Positions 28,755 to 38,560 of a stretch of DNA of 39,981 nucleotides are shown here, one piece after another. Under the pieces are notes generated by a model. It saw only the letters and a list, made by a program, of their open reading frames with translations, had not been told where the DNA came from and made no database searches. The stretch comes from Paludibacteraceae bacterium. GTDB taxonomy: Bacteria > Bacteroidota > Bacteroidia > Bacteroidales > Paludibacteraceae. A program made the position numbers and the translations under genes. Position 1 is the stretch's first letter; each line of letters starts with the position of its first letter. The DNA is taken from positions 1 through 39,981 of the forward strand of contig JAKSNT010000012.1 in the NCBI GenBank assembly GCA_024399575.1. The letters are read 5' to 3'.

Positions 28755-29120
28755 TTATAGCACCTCTGGTGCAAGTGAAATAATTTTCATATTTGCAGCA
28801 CGCAATTCACGAGCTACAGGACCGAAGATACGGCTGCCACGGAGTTCACCGGCATTGTTAAGCAAAACGCACGCATTGTCATCAAAGCGAATGTAAGAAC
28901 CATCAGTACGTCTAATTTCCTTTTTAGTACGAACGATGACAGCTTTGGAAACTGAGCCTTTCTTAACCTCGCCCGATGGAATAGCGCTTTTTACAGCGAC
29001 AACAATGATATCGCCAACAGTGGCATATCTTTTGCCAGTTCCGCCAAGCACGCGGATACAGAGAACCTCTTTCGCACCGCTATTATCGGCAACTTTAAGT
29101 CTACTTTCTGATTGTATCAT
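28755..29120 (-). CDS. rplN: 50S ribosomal protein uL14
   Basis: This 121-aa protein forms part of the intersubunit bridge. It starts [27 protein letters not shown] and contains the signature segment [26 protein letters not shown] and [14 protein letters not shown]. It begins 2 nt after rpsQ. Confidence 0.99.
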   Translation of the reverse strand: MIQSESRLKVADNSGAKEVLCIRVLGGTGKRYATVGDIIVVAVKSAIPSGEVKKGSVSKAVIVRTKKEIRRTDGSYIRFDDNACVLLNNAGELRGSRIFGPVARELRAANMKIISLAPEVL

Positions 29121-29122
29121 AA

Positions 29123-29377
29123 TTACTTAGCTCTTTCAATGATTTCTACTAATCTCCATCTGATAGTTTTGCTCAAAGGACGAGTTTCCATGATGCGTAC
29201 AGTATCGCCAATGTTGCACTCATTGTTCTCGTCATGAACATGGTATTTCTTTGTCTTGTTGACAAACTTACCATAGATAGGGTGTTTTTCCTTCCATTTA
29301 ACTGCAACAGTAATGGATTTATCCATTTTATTGCTGGAAACGACACCAATACGTTCTTTTCTTAAATTTCTTTCCAT
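29123..29377 (-). CDS. rpsQ: 30S ribosomal protein uS17
   Basis: This 84-aa OB-fold protein binds 16S rRNA. The sequence [21 protein letters not shown] and the segment [29 protein letters not shown] are characteristic. It lies 16 nt after rpmC and 2 nt before rplN. Confidence 0.99.
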   Translation of the reverse strand: MERNLRKERIGVVSSNKMDKSITVAVKWKEKHPIYGKFVNKTKKYHVHDENNECNIGDTVRIMETRPLSKTIRWRLVEIIERAK

Positions 29378-29393
29378 AATACGGATAAATTAA

Positions 29394-29591
29394 TTATTGT
29401 TGATTAAGTTCGCGTTGACGCAACTCAGTTTCGAGACGTGCAATGGTCTTACGAGCCTCTCTAATAAGACATGGGTTGTCAAGAGGCGAAATTGCATGAT
29501 TTAATCTCATGCGAACGAGACCTTCTCTCTCAGCAACAAGACGCTCAGAGATTTCAGCTGTAGTCAATTCTTTGATTTCTCTTGTTTTCAT
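29394..29591 (-). CDS. rpmC: 50S ribosomal protein uL29
   Basis: This 65-aa two-helix protein lies at the peptide exit tunnel rim. The pattern MKTREIKELTTAEISERL and the C-terminal NPCLIREARKTIARLETELRQREL identify it. It begins 7 nt after rplP. Confidence 0.98.
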   Translation of the reverse strand: MKTREIKELTTAEISERLVAEREGLVRMRLNHAISPLDNPCLIREARKTIARLETELRQRELNQQ

Positions 29592-29598
29592 ATCTTAA

Positions 29599-30030
29599 TT
29601 AAACGTTTTGAGCCTCGTCGTAGTCACGGCGAACTACAAATTTAGTAATGATAGGCAGTTTCTGAGCACCACGTCTCAAAGCCTCTTTAGCTATCTCAAA
29701 TGGAACACCATCCACTTCAATCAACATACGACCTGGAGTAACAGGAGCAACGTATCCTTCTGGACTACCTTTACCTTTACCCATACGTACATCAGCAGGT
29801 TTCTTGGTGATAGGTTTGTCAGGGAATATTCTGATCCAAATCTGACCTTGACGCTGCATATAACGAGTAACAGCTACACGGGCTGCCTCAATTTGCTGAC
29901 CGGTAATCCATTTCGTACCGAGGCTCTTGATTCCGAAAGAACCATACGCCAACTGTGTTCCGCGGTGAGCGAAACCTTTAGCACGACCTTTTTGCGGTCT
30001 TCTGTATTTGGTTTTCTTAGGTTGTAACAT
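29599..30030 (-). CDS. rplP: 50S ribosomal protein uL16
   Basis: This 143-aa protein lies near the A site and peptidyl-transferase centre. Characteristic segments are [34 protein letters not shown] and [21 protein letters not shown]. It lies 22 nt after rpsC. Confidence 0.99.
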   Translation of the reverse strand: MLQPKKTKYRRPQKGRAKGFAHRGTQLAYGSFGIKSLGTKWITGQQIEAARVAVTRYMQRQGQIWIRIFPDKPITKKPADVRMGKGKGSPEGYVAPVTPGRMLIEVDGVPFEIAKEALRRGAQKLPIITKFVVRRDYDEAQNV

Positions 30031-30052
30031 AACTCTTTAATTCAAAAGATTT

Positions 30053-30769
30053 TTACTTTTTTTTACGAAATGGTTTACGACCCTTGTCGTTCCCTCTGTT
30101 GCTCTGTTCTTTCTGAGCAGTGAACTGAGGAGCGAGGTCACGTTTACCATAAACTTCGCCGCGACAAATCCATACTTTGATACCGATAAGTCCGACTTTA
30201 GTCAATGCCTCAGTATGGCAGTAGTCGATATCTGCACGAAGTGTATGAAGAGGAGTACGACCCTCCTTGAACATTTCGGAACGAGCCATCTCGGCACCAT
30301 TCAAACGGCCTGATACCTGAACCTTGATACCTTCAGCACCGGCACGCATTGTAGAAGCGACAGCCATTTTGACTGCACGACGGTAAGCAATTTTTCCTTC
30401 AATCTGGCGAGCTATGTTGTTGCCAACGATAGTTGCATCCATATCAGGACGTTTGACTTCGTAGATATTAATCTGGATATCTTTGTCGGTTACCTTCTTG
30501 AGTTCCTCTTTAAGCTTGTCAACATCCTGTCCACCTTTACCGATTACGACGCCTGGACGTGCAGTACAGATAGTGATAGTGACAAGTTTGAGAGTACGCT
30601 CGATAACAATTCTCGAAAGGCTGGCTTTTGCAAGACGGGCATTAAGGTATTTACGAATCTTGCTATCCTCAAGGAGAGTATCTCCATAATTATCGCCGCC
30701 ATACCAATTAGAATCCCAACCGCGGATAAAACCTAAACGGTTACTGATTGGATTAGTTTTCTGTCCCAT
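30053..30769 (-). CDS. rpsC: 30S ribosomal protein uS3
   Basis: This 238-aa protein of the mRNA entry channel has a KH domain with the GKGG loop at residues 77-80 and the C-terminal block [15 protein letters not shown]. The N-terminus [23 protein letters not shown] is typical of Bacteroidota. A basic tail rich in Arg and Lys ends the protein. It begins 5 nt after rplV. Confidence 0.99.
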   Translation of the reverse strand: MGQKTNPISNRLGFIRGWDSNWYGGDNYGDTLLEDSKIRKYLNARLAKASLSRIVIERTLKLVTITICTARPGVVIGKGGQDVDKLKEELKKVTDKDIQINIYEVKRPDMDATIVGNNIARQIEGKIAYRRAVKMAVASTMRAGAEGIKVQVSGRLNGAEMARSEMFKEGRTPLHTLRADIDYCHTEALTKVGLIGIKVWICRGEVYGKRDLAPQFTAQKEQSNRGNDKGRKPFRKKK

Positions 30770-30774
30770 CTTGG

Positions 30775-31191
30775 TTAGTCTTGTTTTTCGTTATTATTAA
30801 CTTTTGAATCTACAAAAATAGTCACATGGTTCGAACGTTTACGAACTCTATAACCGCGACCCTGAGGTGCGGTACGCAACCTTTTCAACATGCGAGCAGA
30901 GTCAACATAAATTTGACTTACATACAAATTGCCATTTTCTGCTTTCTCACCGGTTTTCTGTTCCCAGTTCGAAATGGCAGAGCGAAGCAATTTCTCTAAT
31001 CTATTTGAAGCCTCCTCCTTAGTGGAAAATTTCAAAGCACCTAGAGCTTTATTCACCTCCATGCCGCGTATCATGTCAGCCAAAAGTCTCATCTTGCGAG
31101 GAGATGTTGGCACATTATTCAATTTGGCAAAGTATTGTGTCTTGAGGGCTTCTTTCCTTGCTTTAGCAGCATTACGTTTTCTTACACCCAT
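30775..31191 (-). CDS. rplV: 50S ribosomal protein uL22
   Basis: This 138-aa protein lines the peptide exit tunnel. The N-terminal core ([21 protein letters not shown], about 24-44) and the long tunnel hairpin followed by [22 protein letters not shown] (about 106-127) are intact; the latter is where macrolide-resistance changes occur, and no deletion is apparent. Confidence 0.99.
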   Translation of the reverse strand: MGVRKRNAAKARKEALKTQYFAKLNNVPTSPRKMRLLADMIRGMEVNKALGALKFSTKEEASNRLEKLLRSAISNWEQKTGEKAENGNLYVSQIYVDSARMLKRLRTAPQGRGYRVRKRSNHVTIFVDSKVNNNEKQD

Positions 31192-31236
31192 TTTCTTTCA
31201 ATTTTTGGAATTAATGAAAATAAATTTCGGCAAACA

Positions 31237-31503
31237 TTACTTTCTATTACCGCTGTGTCCACGGAAGGTACGGGTAGGAGCGAACTCACCAAGTTTGTGA
31301 CCAACCATGTTTTCAGTGATATATACAGGAATAAATTTGTTACCGTTGTGGACTGCAATAGTATGACCAACGAAATCAGGAGAAATCATAGAAGCACGTG
31401 CCCAAGTCTTGATTACGCTCTTTTTGCCGCTCTCATTCATGTCGAGAACTTTTTTCTCCAGCTTAAGGTTGATATATGGTCCTTTTTTCAATGAACGACT
31501 CAT
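31237..31503 (-). CDS. rpsS: 30S ribosomal protein uS19
   Basis: This 88-aa protein of the 30S head partners uS13. [19 protein letters not shown] and the signature [24 protein letters not shown] are present. It lies 19 nt after rplB and 45 nt before rplV. Confidence 0.99.
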   Translation of the reverse strand: MSRSLKKGPYINLKLEKKVLDMNESGKKSVIKTWARASMISPDFVGHTIAVHNGNKFIPVYITENMVGHKLGEFAPTRTFRGHSGNRK

Positions 31504-31522
31504 AATTCAGTTCTTTTAATTT

Positions 31523-32350
31523 TTACTTACTCTTTCTTTCAATTATGAACTGGCTTGTCTGCTTCTTAGGGCGACGTGTCTTCTTACCCTTAGCAAGGAG
31601 ACCCTTACGAGAGCGAGGATGACCACCAGACTGGCGACCTTCACCACCACCCATTGGGTGGTCAACAGGGTTCATGGCAACACCACGAACGCGAGGGCGA
31701 CGGCCCAACCAGCGTGAACGACCTGCCTTACCAGATTTTTCGAGAGCGTGATCAGCATTGCCGACAACGCCTACTGTAGCGCGGCATACTCCGAGGATTT
31801 TGCGAGTCTCGCCCGAAGGAAGCTTTACGATAACGTATTTGCCATCACGCGAAGTGATTTGAGCGAAAGTACCTGCGGAGCGAACCAAAGCAGCGCCCTG
31901 ACCTGGACGGAGTTCAATATTGTGAACCATAGTTCCGAGAGGAATATTCTCAATTGGAAGAGAGTTACCTACCTCTGGAGCAATGTTTTCACCAGAAAGA
32001 ACGACCTGACCAACTTGCAATCCGTTTGGTGCAAGAATATAGCCCTTTTCACCGTCTGCATAATAGAGAAGAGCGATTCTCGCAGAACGGTTAGGATCGT
32101 ACTCGATACCCTTTACGGTAGCAGGTACGTTGTCCTTGAAGCTACGTTTGAAATCAATTAATCTATATTTTCTCTTGTGACCACCGCCGATATAGCGCAT
32201 AGTCATCTTGCCAGTATTGTTACGACCACCGGTCTTGGCGAAACCGCCAACAAGAGACTTTTCTGGAGTGGATTTTGTAATTGTGTCAAACACTCCAATA
32301 ATCTTATGTCTTTGCCCTGGTGTAGTGGGCTTTAATTTACGTACAGCCAT
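31523..32350 (-). CDS. rplB: 50S ribosomal protein uL2
   Basis: This 275-aa protein is needed for subunit joining and peptidyl transfer. The conserved C-terminal loop [20 protein letters not shown], with the His implicated in peptidyl transfer, is intact, and [22 protein letters not shown] is typical of the N-terminal half. It begins 10 nt after rplW. Confidence 0.99.
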   Translation of the reverse strand: MAVRKLKPTTPGQRHKIIGVFDTITKSTPEKSLVGGFAKTGGRNNTGKMTMRYIGGGHKRKYRLIDFKRSFKDNVPATVKGIEYDPNRSARIALLYYADGEKGYILAPNGLQVGQVVLSGENIAPEVGNSLPIENIPLGTMVHNIELRPGQGAALVRSAGTFAQITSRDGKYVIVKLPSGETRKILGVCRATVGVVGNADHALEKSGKAGRSRWLGRRPRVRGVAMNPVDHPMGGGEGRQSGGHPRSRKGLLAKGKKTRRPKKQTSQFIIERKSK

Positions 32351-32360
32351 TTCTTATAAA

Positions 32361-32651
32361 TCAGATATTGCTATAGAAGTCGATTGTATCGCCCTCCTTG
32401 AGGGTAACGATTGCCTTCTTATAGGTTGCTGTTAAACCATTAATAATACCTGCCTTTGTATAGCGGGATTTTTTCTTGCCGTGGTAGTTCATAGTATTAA
32501 CTGAAAGTACAGTAACACCATACATCTCCTCTACGGCCTTCTTGATTTCAATTTTATTAGCTTCGTGAGCTACTTGAAATGCAACACGGTTAAATTTCTC
32601 GCTTATGCGAGTCATTTTCTCCGTAACGATAGGTTTCAATATAATTGCCAT
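32361..32651 (-). CDS. rplW: 50S ribosomal protein uL23
   Basis: This protein forms a docking site for targeting factors at the tunnel exit. Two starts compete. ATG 32669 overlaps the rplD stop (TAATG) and adds MEEEQI. ATG 32651 gives 96 aa with the usual N-terminus MAIILKPIVTEKM and has GGAGGAGG 8 nt upstream. The second is chosen. The C-terminus IVTLKEGDTIDFYSNI is typical of Bacteroidota. Confidence 0.98.
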   Translation of the reverse strand: MAIILKPIVTEKMTRISEKFNRVAFQVAHEANKIEIKKAVEEMYGVTVLSVNTMNYHGKKKSRYTKAGIINGLTATYKKAIVTLKEGDTIDFYSNI

Positions 32652-32659
32652 AATCTGTT

Positions 32660-32667
32660 CCTCCTCC
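32660..32667 (-). promoter_or_regulatory. Strong Shine-Dalgarno sequence deciding the rplW start
   Basis: The minus strand reads GGAGGAGG at 32667-32660, 8 nt before ATG 32651. It lies just inside the alternative reading from ATG 32669, so it argues for the downstream start. Confidence 0.78.
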
Positions 32668-32668
32668 A

Positions 32669-33298
32669 TTAAGCATTAAAATGTTTGTCGATACCGTCAA
32701 GAGTTGCCTCAGGCATAATGACAGCATTACAGTCCATAATTGTGTAAGTATTCAATTCTGAGACTGTTATGACATTTGCCTTTTGCAGATTACGAGCTGA
32801 CAAATATACGAATTTATTTGCTTCTGGCAAAATAACCAAGACTTTTTTATCAGCTATTTTTAAACAATTAAGCATATTGATAAATGCCTTAGTTTTAGGA
32901 GCTTCGAAGTTGATAGCATCGACAACGACAATCTCATTCTGCTGACATTTGTAAGCAAATGCAGATTTACGGGCGAGTTGTTTAAGCTTTTTGTTCAATT
33001 TGAAGCTGTAATCACGTGGCTTAGGACCGAATACGCGTGCGCCACCAACCAATACTGGAGAGTTGATGTCACCACGACGAGCACCGCCACCACCTTTCTG
33101 ACGTCCGAGCTTTCTGGTAGAACCAGACATTTCAGAACGTTCTTTAGATTTGTGTGTACCCTGACGCTGGTTTGCCAAATACTGTTTCACGTCAAGATAG
33201 ATTGCGTGATCGTTAGGCTCAATACCGAAAATAGAATCGTTCAGGGTAACTTTTCTACCGGTTTCCTGCCCATTGATGTTTAATACACTTAATTCCAT
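32669..33298 (-). CDS. rplD: 50S ribosomal protein uL4
   Basis: This 209-aa protein contacts the exit tunnel and in E. coli represses the S10 operon. Start ATG 33298 ([14 protein letters not shown]) gives the usual N-terminus and leaves 1 nt after rplC; ATG 33310 would overlap rplC. The long tunnel loop ([34 protein letters not shown]) is intact. Confidence 0.98.
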   Translation of the reverse strand: MELSVLNINGQETGRKVTLNDSIFGIEPNDHAIYLDVKQYLANQRQGTHKSKERSEMSGSTRKLGRQKGGGGARRGDINSPVLVGGARVFGPKPRDYSFKLNKKLKQLARKSAFAYKCQQNEIVVVDAINFEAPKTKAFINMLNCLKIADKKVLVILPEANKFVYLSARNLQKANVITVSELNTYTIMDCNAVIMPEATLDGIDKHFNA

Positions 33299-33299
33299 T

Positions 33300-33917
33300 T
33301 TACTTTTCAATTAAAACGATTGAACCTTTGCATCCTGGAACACTACCTTTAACGAGGAGAAGATTGTGCTCAGCGATAACTTTAATCACCTGAAGGTTTT
33401 GCATAGTGACACGCTCACCGCCTGTGCGACCAGCCATACGCATACCTTTAAATACTTTAGAAGGGTACGAAGATCCACCGAGTGAACCTGGAGCACGGAG
33501 ACGGTTGTGCTGACCATGAGTGGTCTGACCGACACCGCCAAATCCATGACGACCAACTACACCGAGGAAACCTTTACCTTTAGATGTGCCGACAACATTT
33601 ACAAACTCTCCCTCAGCAAAAAGTTCTACCGAGATTGACTGACCGAGCTGATACTCGTCTTTAAATCCCTTGAACTCAACGAGGTTGCGCTTTGGAGTTG
33701 TCTTAGCTGCATCAAAGTGTCCCTTCTCTGCCTTGTTAGTGTGTTTCTCGTTTTTGTCATTGAAACCGAGCTGGAGGGCAGCGTAGCCATCTTTCTCGAT
33801 TGTCTTGACCTGAGTAACAACGCAAGGACCTACTTCAATGACCGTGCAAGGAAGCGCACGGCCTTCTGCATTGAAAACGGAAGTCATTCCGACTTTCTTA
33901 CCAATTAATCCTGGCAT
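33300..33917 (-). CDS. rplC: 50S ribosomal protein uL3
   Basis: This 205-aa early-assembly protein reaches toward the peptidyl-transferase centre. The signature [34 protein letters not shown] (about 116-149) and the start [15 protein letters not shown] are clear. It is separated from rpsJ by 117 nt with a GC-rich stretch (33938-33978) in which I found only short imperfect pairings. Confidence 0.99.
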   Translation of the reverse strand: MPGLIGKKVGMTSVFNAEGRALPCTVIEVGPCVVTQVKTIEKDGYAALQLGFNDKNEKHTNKAEKGHFDAAKTTPKRNLVEFKGFKDEYQLGQSISVELFAEGEFVNVVGTSKGKGFLGVVGRHGFGGVGQTTHGQHNRLRAPGSLGGSSYPSKVFKGMRMAGRTGGERVTMQNLQVIKVIAEHNLLLVKGSVPGCKGSIVLIEK

Positions 33918-34034
33918 CTTTAATAATTTTTTGTGCTCAGAGGCTCAGCATTGGCTCCGAGGCGAGCGTACCGTGCATGAACAATTTATAATAATGTTAA
34001 TATAAACTCAAACTATCTGTATCGCTATCTGGCA

Positions 34035-34340
34035 TCAGACTTTGATTTCAACCTCGACACCTGAAGGCAATTCGAGTTTCATCAGTGCATCAACAGTCTT
34101 AGGGGTTGAATTGAAAATGTCAATCAATCTCTTGAAGTTGCACAACTGGAACTGCTCTCTCGACTTCTTGTTAACGAAAGTCGAACGGTTTACAGTGAAA
34201 ATACGTTTGTGTGTAGGCAATGGAATTGGACCGGAAACAATGGCTCCAGTAGCCTTCACTGTCTTTACAATCTTCTCGGCTGACTTGTCAACCAAAGCGT
34301 GATCGTAAGATTTCAATTTAATACGAATCTTTTGACTCAT
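34035..34340 (-). CDS. rpsJ: 30S ribosomal protein uS10
   Basis: This 101-aa protein of the 30S head also joins the NusB antitermination complex. [25 protein letters not shown] and [28 protein letters not shown] are characteristic. It lies 82 nt after fusA across a switch-like hairpin region. Confidence 0.99.
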   Translation of the reverse strand: MSQKIRIKLKSYDHALVDKSAEKIVKTVKATGAIVSGPIPLPTHKRIFTVNRSTFVNKKSREQFQLCNFKRLIDIFNSTPKTVDALMKLELPSGVEVEIKV

Positions 34341-34378
34341 CTTTCTCTCAATTTTTATTATTACATATTATTAATAAT

Positions 34379-34418
34379 GTGTCGGGTTAAGAGTCATTCG
34401 CTAACCCGACACGGGTTA
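34379..34418 (-). promoter_or_regulatory. Mutually exclusive hairpins between fusA and rpsJ
   Basis: Starting 4 nt after the fusA stop, the transcript has TAACCCG (34418-34412), then CGGGTTA (34408-34402), which pair across a 3-nt loop. The same central segment, extended as GTGTCGGGTTA (34412-34402), pairs perfectly over 11 bp with TAACCCGACAC (34389-34379). The two stems cannot coexist. No U-tract follows, so a simple terminator is unlikely; an attenuator-like or translation-control switch for rpsJ is possible. Confidence 0.5.
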
Positions 34419-34422
34419 ATTC

Positions 34423-36543
34423 TTATTTAAGCAATTCCACATGACCGCCAGCCTCTTCTACGACACCACGAGCGAGTGCATTAGAAAGCTCAGCATAATG
34501 CGAGAACTCCATAGAACTTGTTGCACGACCAGAAGTAATTGTACGCAAAGCAGTTACATAGCCAAACATCTCGCTCAATGGAACTTTAGCCTTAACGATA
34601 CGTGCACCTGTGCGGCTTGTCTCCATACCTTCAACCTGACCACGACGCTTGTTCAAGTCGCCAATCACATCACCCATCGACTCTTCTGGAGTAACGACTT
34701 CGAGTTTCATTACAGGCTCCATGAGAACTGGTCTTGCCTTTGCGCAGGCATTCTTGAATGCGAACTGAGCGCAAAGCTCGAACGACAACTGGTCAGAGTC
34801 AACTGGATGGAACGAACCATCAACCAGCGTAACCTTGAGTTTATCCATTGGGTAGCCAGCGAGCACACCATTCTTCATAGCAGTCTGGAAACCCTTCTGC
34901 ACAGATGGGATATACTCCTTAGGAACGTTACCGCCCTTAACCTCGTCAACGAACTGGAGTGAGCCTTCGAAATTCTCGTCAGCAGGACCAATCTTGACAA
35001 TGATGTCAGCGAACTTACCACGACCACCAGTCTGCTTTTTGTAAACCTCGCGGTGATCAACCTCGGCAGTGATAGCCTCTTTGTAAGACACTTGAGGACG
35101 ACCTTGGTTACACTCAACCTTGAATTCACGTTTCAGACGATCGATAATGATTTCGAGATGAAGTTCACCCATACCCGAAATGACTGTCTGACCGCTCTGC
35201 TCGTCAGTACGGACTGTGAAAGTAGGATCCTCTTCAGCAAGTTTCGAAAGTCCAATGCCGAGTTTATCGAGATCAGCCTGTGATTTAGGCTCTACAGCTA
35301 TACCGATAACTGGATCTGGGAAATCGATAGACTCGAGAACGATTGGCTTATCCTCATCGCAGAGGGTATCGCCAGTACGGATATCCTTGAAACCAACGCC
35401 TGCACCGATATCACCTGCACAAACCTCATCAACTGGGTTCTGGTGGTTAGAGTGCATCTGGAAGAGGCGGGAAATTCTCTCCTTCTTGCCAGAACGTGGA
35501 TTATAAACGTATGAGCCGGCGACTACCTTTCCAGAATAAACTCTGAAGAAGCAGAGACGACCAACATAAGGGTCAGTAGCAATCTTGAATGCGAGAGCAG
35601 TGGTAGGTTCATCCTCTGAAGGTTTACGGACGATATGCTCATTTGCATCCTTAGGGTCATGGCCTTCGAACTCAGGAGTATCCAATGGAGAAGGGAGGTA
35701 TGCGCAGACAGCGTCAAGCAGAGTCTGAACACCTTTATTCTTGAACGAAGAACCGCAAAGCATAGGATAAATTTCCATTGCGAGAGTACCCTTACGTACA
35801 GCAGCACGGATTTCGTCCTCAGTAATGCTTGATGGGTCATCGAAATATTTCTCCATGAGAGCATCATCGATAGAAGCGAGAGTCTCGAGCATCTTGTCGC
35901 GCCACTCTTCAGCATCAGCCTTAAGTTCAGCAGGAATCTCCTCAGTGCTGTAGTCAGCGCCCATAGTCTCGTCATGCCAATAGAGAGCCTTCATTGTAAT
36001 GAGGTCAACGACACCCTTGAAGTTTTCCTCGGCACCGATAGGAATCTGGATTGGACAAGGATTAGCACCGAGCACAGTCTTGACCTGACTTACTACCTCG
36101 AAGAAGTTTGCACCCGAACGGTCCATCTTGTTGACGTAACCGATACGTGGAACGTTATATTTGTCAGCCTGACGCCATACTGTTTCCGACTGAGGCTCAA
36201 CGCCACCTACAGCACAGAAAGCAGCGACAGCACCATCGAGGATACGGAGTGAACGCTCCACCTCGGCAGTGAAGTCAACGTGTCCCGGAGTATCAATGAG
36301 GTTGATGCGATACTGCTTGTTAGCCCAGTTCCAACGGGTAGTAGTAGCAGCAGAAGTAATAGTGATACCACGCTCCTGCTCCTGCTCCATCCAGTCCATG
36401 GTAGCAGCTCCATCATGAACCTCGCCGATCTTGTGAGTCAGACCAGTATAGAAAAGGATACGCTCTGAAGTTGTAGTCTTTCCGGCATCAATGTGAGCCA
36501 TGATACCGATATTTCTCGTATAATTTAAATCGTGTTTAGCCAT
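34423..36543 (-). CDS. fusA: Elongation factor G
   Basis: This 706-aa GTPase moves tRNA and mRNA through the ribosome and, with ribosome recycling factor, splits post-termination ribosomes. GTP-binding motifs are AHIDAGKT (16-23), RGIT (58-61), DTPGH (84-88) and NKMD (138-141). The domain IV-V region ([22 protein letters not shown] and [23 protein letters not shown]) is complete. It lies 20 nt after rpsG. No tuf gene follows, unlike the E. coli str operon. Confidence 0.99.
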   Translation of the reverse strand: MAKHDLNYTRNIGIMAHIDAGKTTTSERILFYTGLTHKIGEVHDGAATMDWMEQEQERGITITSAATTTRWNWANKQYRINLIDTPGHVDFTAEVERSLRILDGAVAAFCAVGGVEPQSETVWRQADKYNVPRIGYVNKMDRSGANFFEVVSQVKTVLGANPCPIQIPIGAEENFKGVVDLITMKALYWHDETMGADYSTEEIPAELKADAEEWRDKMLETLASIDDALMEKYFDDPSSITEDEIRAAVRKGTLAMEIYPMLCGSSFKNKGVQTLLDAVCAYLPSPLDTPEFEGHDPKDANEHIVRKPSEDEPTTALAFKIATDPYVGRLCFFRVYSGKVVAGSYVYNPRSGKKERISRLFQMHSNHQNPVDEVCAGDIGAGVGFKDIRTGDTLCDEDKPIVLESIDFPDPVIGIAVEPKSQADLDKLGIGLSKLAEEDPTFTVRTDEQSGQTVISGMGELHLEIIIDRLKREFKVECNQGRPQVSYKEAITAEVDHREVYKKQTGGRGKFADIIVKIGPADENFEGSLQFVDEVKGGNVPKEYIPSVQKGFQTAMKNGVLAGYPMDKLKVTLVDGSFHPVDSDQLSFELCAQFAFKNACAKARPVLMEPVMKLEVVTPEESMGDVIGDLNKRRGQVEGMETSRTGARIVKAKVPLSEMFGYVTALRTITSGRATSSMEFSHYAELSNALARGVVEEAGGHVELLK

Positions 36544-36563
36544 TGCAGTAAAGTTGAAGAGGA

Positions 36564-37040
36564 TTAGAATCTAAAATGAGCAAATGCACGGTTAGCCTCA
36601 GCCATACGGTGGATTTCTTCTTTACGTTTGAAAGCACCACCCTGATTGTTGAAAGCATCAACGATTTCACCAGCGAGTTTCTCGCTCATCGAATGGCCAG
36701 AACGCTTGCGGGCATAGGTAATGATATTCTTCATTGAGATTGACTCTTTACGGTCAGCACGTATTTCAGTAGGAACCTGGAATGTTGCACCACCGATACG
36801 ACGGGACTTAACCTCGACCTGAGGGGTCACGTTGTCAAGTGCAGCCTTCCAGATATCGAGAGCTGTTTTCTCTTCGTTAGGAAGTTTGTTCTTGACTATT
36901 TCGAGAGCCTTGTAGAATATTTCGAAAGATATAGATTTCTTTCCATCAAGCATCAGATGGTTAACGAATTTCGTAACCTTAACCTCACCGAACACTGGAT
37001 CTGGAAGAACCACGCGTTTTTTTGGAGTTGACTTTCTCAT
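36564..37040 (-). CDS. rpsG: 30S ribosomal protein uS7
   Basis: This 158-aa protein nucleates assembly of the 30S head and sits by the E site. Family blocks include [44 protein letters not shown] and [39 protein letters not shown] 150-nt AT-rich gap separates it from rpsL; I found no full promoter match there. Confidence 0.99.
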   Translation of the reverse strand: MRKSTPKKRVVLPDPVFGEVKVTKFVNHLMLDGKKSISFEIFYKALEIVKNKLPNEEKTALDIWKAALDNVTPQVEVKSRRIGGATFQVPTEIRADRKESISMKNIITYARKRSGHSMSEKLAGEIVDAFNNQGGAFKRKEEIHRMAEANRAFAHFRF

Positions 37041-37190
37041 TTGTTTTTAAGATTTTTGTTTTTGTTTTGGCTGTTGTTGCTTCAAGTGCCTTTTGTCAGG
37101 AAACTTTACTCAACCCTCATCATCACCAAATATCAAAAACCATTAGACAATTTTGTTAGGTTTTTATTATATTATATAATGTGTGCAAGA

Positions 37191-37574
37191 TTACTTCTTT
37201 GCAGCCTTAGGACGTTTTGCGCCATACTTCGAACGACGCTGCGTACGGTTAGCGACACCTGCTGTATCGAGAGTACCACGAACGATGTGATAACGAACAC
37301 CAGGAAGGTCCTTTACACGACCGCCACGAACGAGAACAATCGAGTGTTCCTGAAGGTTGTGACCCTCACCTGGAATATACGAATTGACCTCTTTACCATT
37401 AGTCAGACGAACACGGGCAACTTTACGCATTGCCGAGTTAGGCTTCTTAGGAGTTGTGGTGTAAACACGCACACAAACGCCACGTTTTTGTGGACAAGAA
37501 TCAAGAGCTGGAGACTTACTTTTGTCCTCCAACACCAATCTACCTTTTCTTACAAGTTGTTGAATTGTAGGCAT
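37191..37574 (-). CDS. rpsL: 30S ribosomal protein uS12
   Basis: This 127-aa protein shapes the decoding centre. The conserved loops [12 protein letters not shown] (40-51) and [13 protein letters not shown] (84-96) carry Lys43 and Lys88, the positions whose changes give streptomycin resistance, in their wild-type state. A basic tail ends the protein. It is the first gene of the 33-gene block, about 70 nt after the predicted transcription start. Confidence 0.99.
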   Translation of the reverse strand: MPTIQQLVRKGRLVLEDKSKSPALDSCPQKRGVCVRVYTTTPKKPNSAMRKVARVRLTNGKEVNSYIPGEGHNLQEHSIVLVRGGRVKDLPGVRYHIVRGTLDTAGVANRTQRRSKYGAKRPKAAKK

Positions 37575-37613
37575 TTTCTTTTGATTTTTAATATTTTATA
37601 CAAACTACACTAT

Positions 37614-37647
37614 CGAAAAACCAGAGCATAGCAAGCCCTATTTTTCG
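37614..37647 (-). promoter_or_regulatory. Hairpin at the start of the rpsL leader
   Basis: The leader can fold CGAAAAA (37647-37641) against TTTTTCG (37620-37614), with a further 5 bp (AGGGC with GCTCT, one G-U) inside. The stem begins at about the predicted transcription start and ends 40 nt before the rpsL ATG. It could stabilise the long transcript or serve autoregulation. Confidence 0.4.
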
Positions 37648-37652
37648 ACTTG

Positions 37653-37683
37653 CAAAGGTACACATAATTTTTTAACTGACAAA
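37653..37683 (-). promoter_or_regulatory. Consensus Bacteroidota promoter of the ribosomal block
   Basis: The minus strand reads TTTG (37683-37680), exactly 19 nt, then TACCTTTG (37660-37653). Both boxes match the phylum consensus fully. Transcription would begin near 37646. Confidence 0.9.
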
Positions 37684-37737
37684 GAAATATGATGTTTTTT
37701 TTCAATTATTTTAAGTTGTGTGAGCATTATATACACG

Positions 37738-37782
37738 GACGATTGCCCTTCAGAGGTTTTAACCGTCTGAAAGACAATCGTC
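37738..37782. terminator. Probable terminator between the DUF1232 gene and rpsL
   Basis: Outer arms gacgattg (37738-37745) and caatcgtc (37775-37782) enclose a second stem, ttcaga with tctgaa (37749-37754, 37766-37771), topped by ggtt/aacc. It lies about 28 nt past the DUF1232 stop. The U-tract is weak on both strands, so the terminator role is likely but not certain. Confidence 0.6.
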
Positions 37783-37810
37783 TAAAACACAATTTATATA
37801 GTATATGATA

Positions 37811-38188
37811 TTACTTTATGCTGGTTTTGTCAAACCACTCACCGAGTTTGCTTTTTGCCATCACCTCGACCTCGTTTCCGACATACAAAGATACCGATTT
37901 CAAGGCATAAGAAAGGATGGCGGCATCATCTGCTGTTCCGTAAAGAGGCATCGAGTCAGGAATAGCATCGTAAGGTGAAACGAGATACCCCAACGCACCG
38001 GCAATAGTTGATTTTTCCGTTGCAGGCGTATTCTGAGACTTGTGGCAATAGTAGAGTTTCAAGGCATCATAGACAATCTTGTCACCCAATTTCTTCGAAT
38101 CGCCTTTCAGTTTTGCCAGAAATGTATTTTCAGCAAAATAGCCTTCATACATAGTGATATCCACACTTTTAGGATCAAATTGAAACAT
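37811..38188 (-). CDS. DUF1232 (YkvA-like) protein
   Basis: This 125-aa protein has the DUF1232 core at residues 63-97, with SPYDAIPDSMPLYGTADDAAILSYALK; the family pattern is SPxDxIPDxxPxxGxxDD. Such proteins are small and of unknown function; many have a membrane segment, but here the core is only moderately hydrophobic (ALGYLV, AAILSYAL). It has its own promoter and terminator and stands alone upstream of the ribosomal block. Confidence 0.85.
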   Translation of the reverse strand: MFQFDPKSVDITMYEGYFAENTFLAKLKGDSKKLGDKIVYDALKLYYCHKSQNTPATEKSTIAGALGYLVSPYDAIPDSMPLYGTADDAAILSYALKSVSLYVGNEVEVMAKSKLGEWFDKTSIK

Positions 38189-38224
38189 AATAATTCAGTT
38201 TAGATTTAATTTGTTTTGGAAATG

Positions 38225-38256
38225 CAAAGTTACGACATTATTTTGAATTGACCAAA
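38225..38256 (-). promoter_or_regulatory. Promoter of the DUF1232 gene
   Basis: The minus strand reads TTTG (38256-38253), 20 nt, then TAACTTTG (38232-38225). Both boxes match the phylum consensus. The start codon is 36 nt further on. Confidence 0.75.
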
Positions 38257-38449
38257 AGGAATAGAAAAAATTTCAGTATAATGCACTCATTTCCGTCTCT
38301 GTTGCAACATTCATGCAGGATTTATCCATCGTAAGGAACAATTGTTACAACTGAAACGATATGCAAAAAGTAATTGTCAAAGGACATTATCTCACGCAAA
38401 GTGGGTAAAGATTCTATGAATTCTTTCCTCCGGAATATGTAATCTGAAA

Positions 38450-38510
38450 ATTTGAAATGCTATTGCAAATTTTCCGACAATATTTGAAATGCTATTGCAA
38501 ATTTTCCGAC
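38450..38510 (+). repeat. Tandem 29-bp direct repeat upstream of the ATPase gene
   Basis: Two identical 29-bp copies (38450-38478 and 38482-38510) are separated by 3 nt, a period of 32. Each contains aaatgctattgcaaa and ends ttttccgac. In addition gaaaatttg (38446-38454) is the inverse of caaattttc (38466-38474). The second copy ends 18 nt before the ATPase -33 box, a position suited to an operator. Confidence 0.8.
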
Positions 38511-38528
38511 TTTTTACAGCAAAAAACA

Positions 38529-38560
38529 TTTGGTCAATCAAGAAAAAGTTCGTAACTTTG
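38529..38560 (+). promoter_or_regulatory. Promoter of the DUF4143 ATPase gene
   Basis: TTTG (38529-38532), 20 nt, then TAACTTTG (38553-38560) matches the phylum consensus fully. The ATG lies 25 nt beyond the -7 box, so the leader is about 20 nt. Confidence 0.82.

Noticed and set aside
34379..34412. Terminator after fusA
   Set aside because: The stem is strong, but no U-tract follows on the minus strand and rpsJ continues the standard operon order without a new promoter match.
37041..37190. Internal promoter before rpsG
   Set aside because: The best candidate (GATATTTG) misses the first base of the TAnnTTTG box and has no clear -33 partner at the right distance.
38450..38510. Mini-CRISPR
   Set aside because: Only two copies, a 3-nt spacer, and no cas gene nearby.
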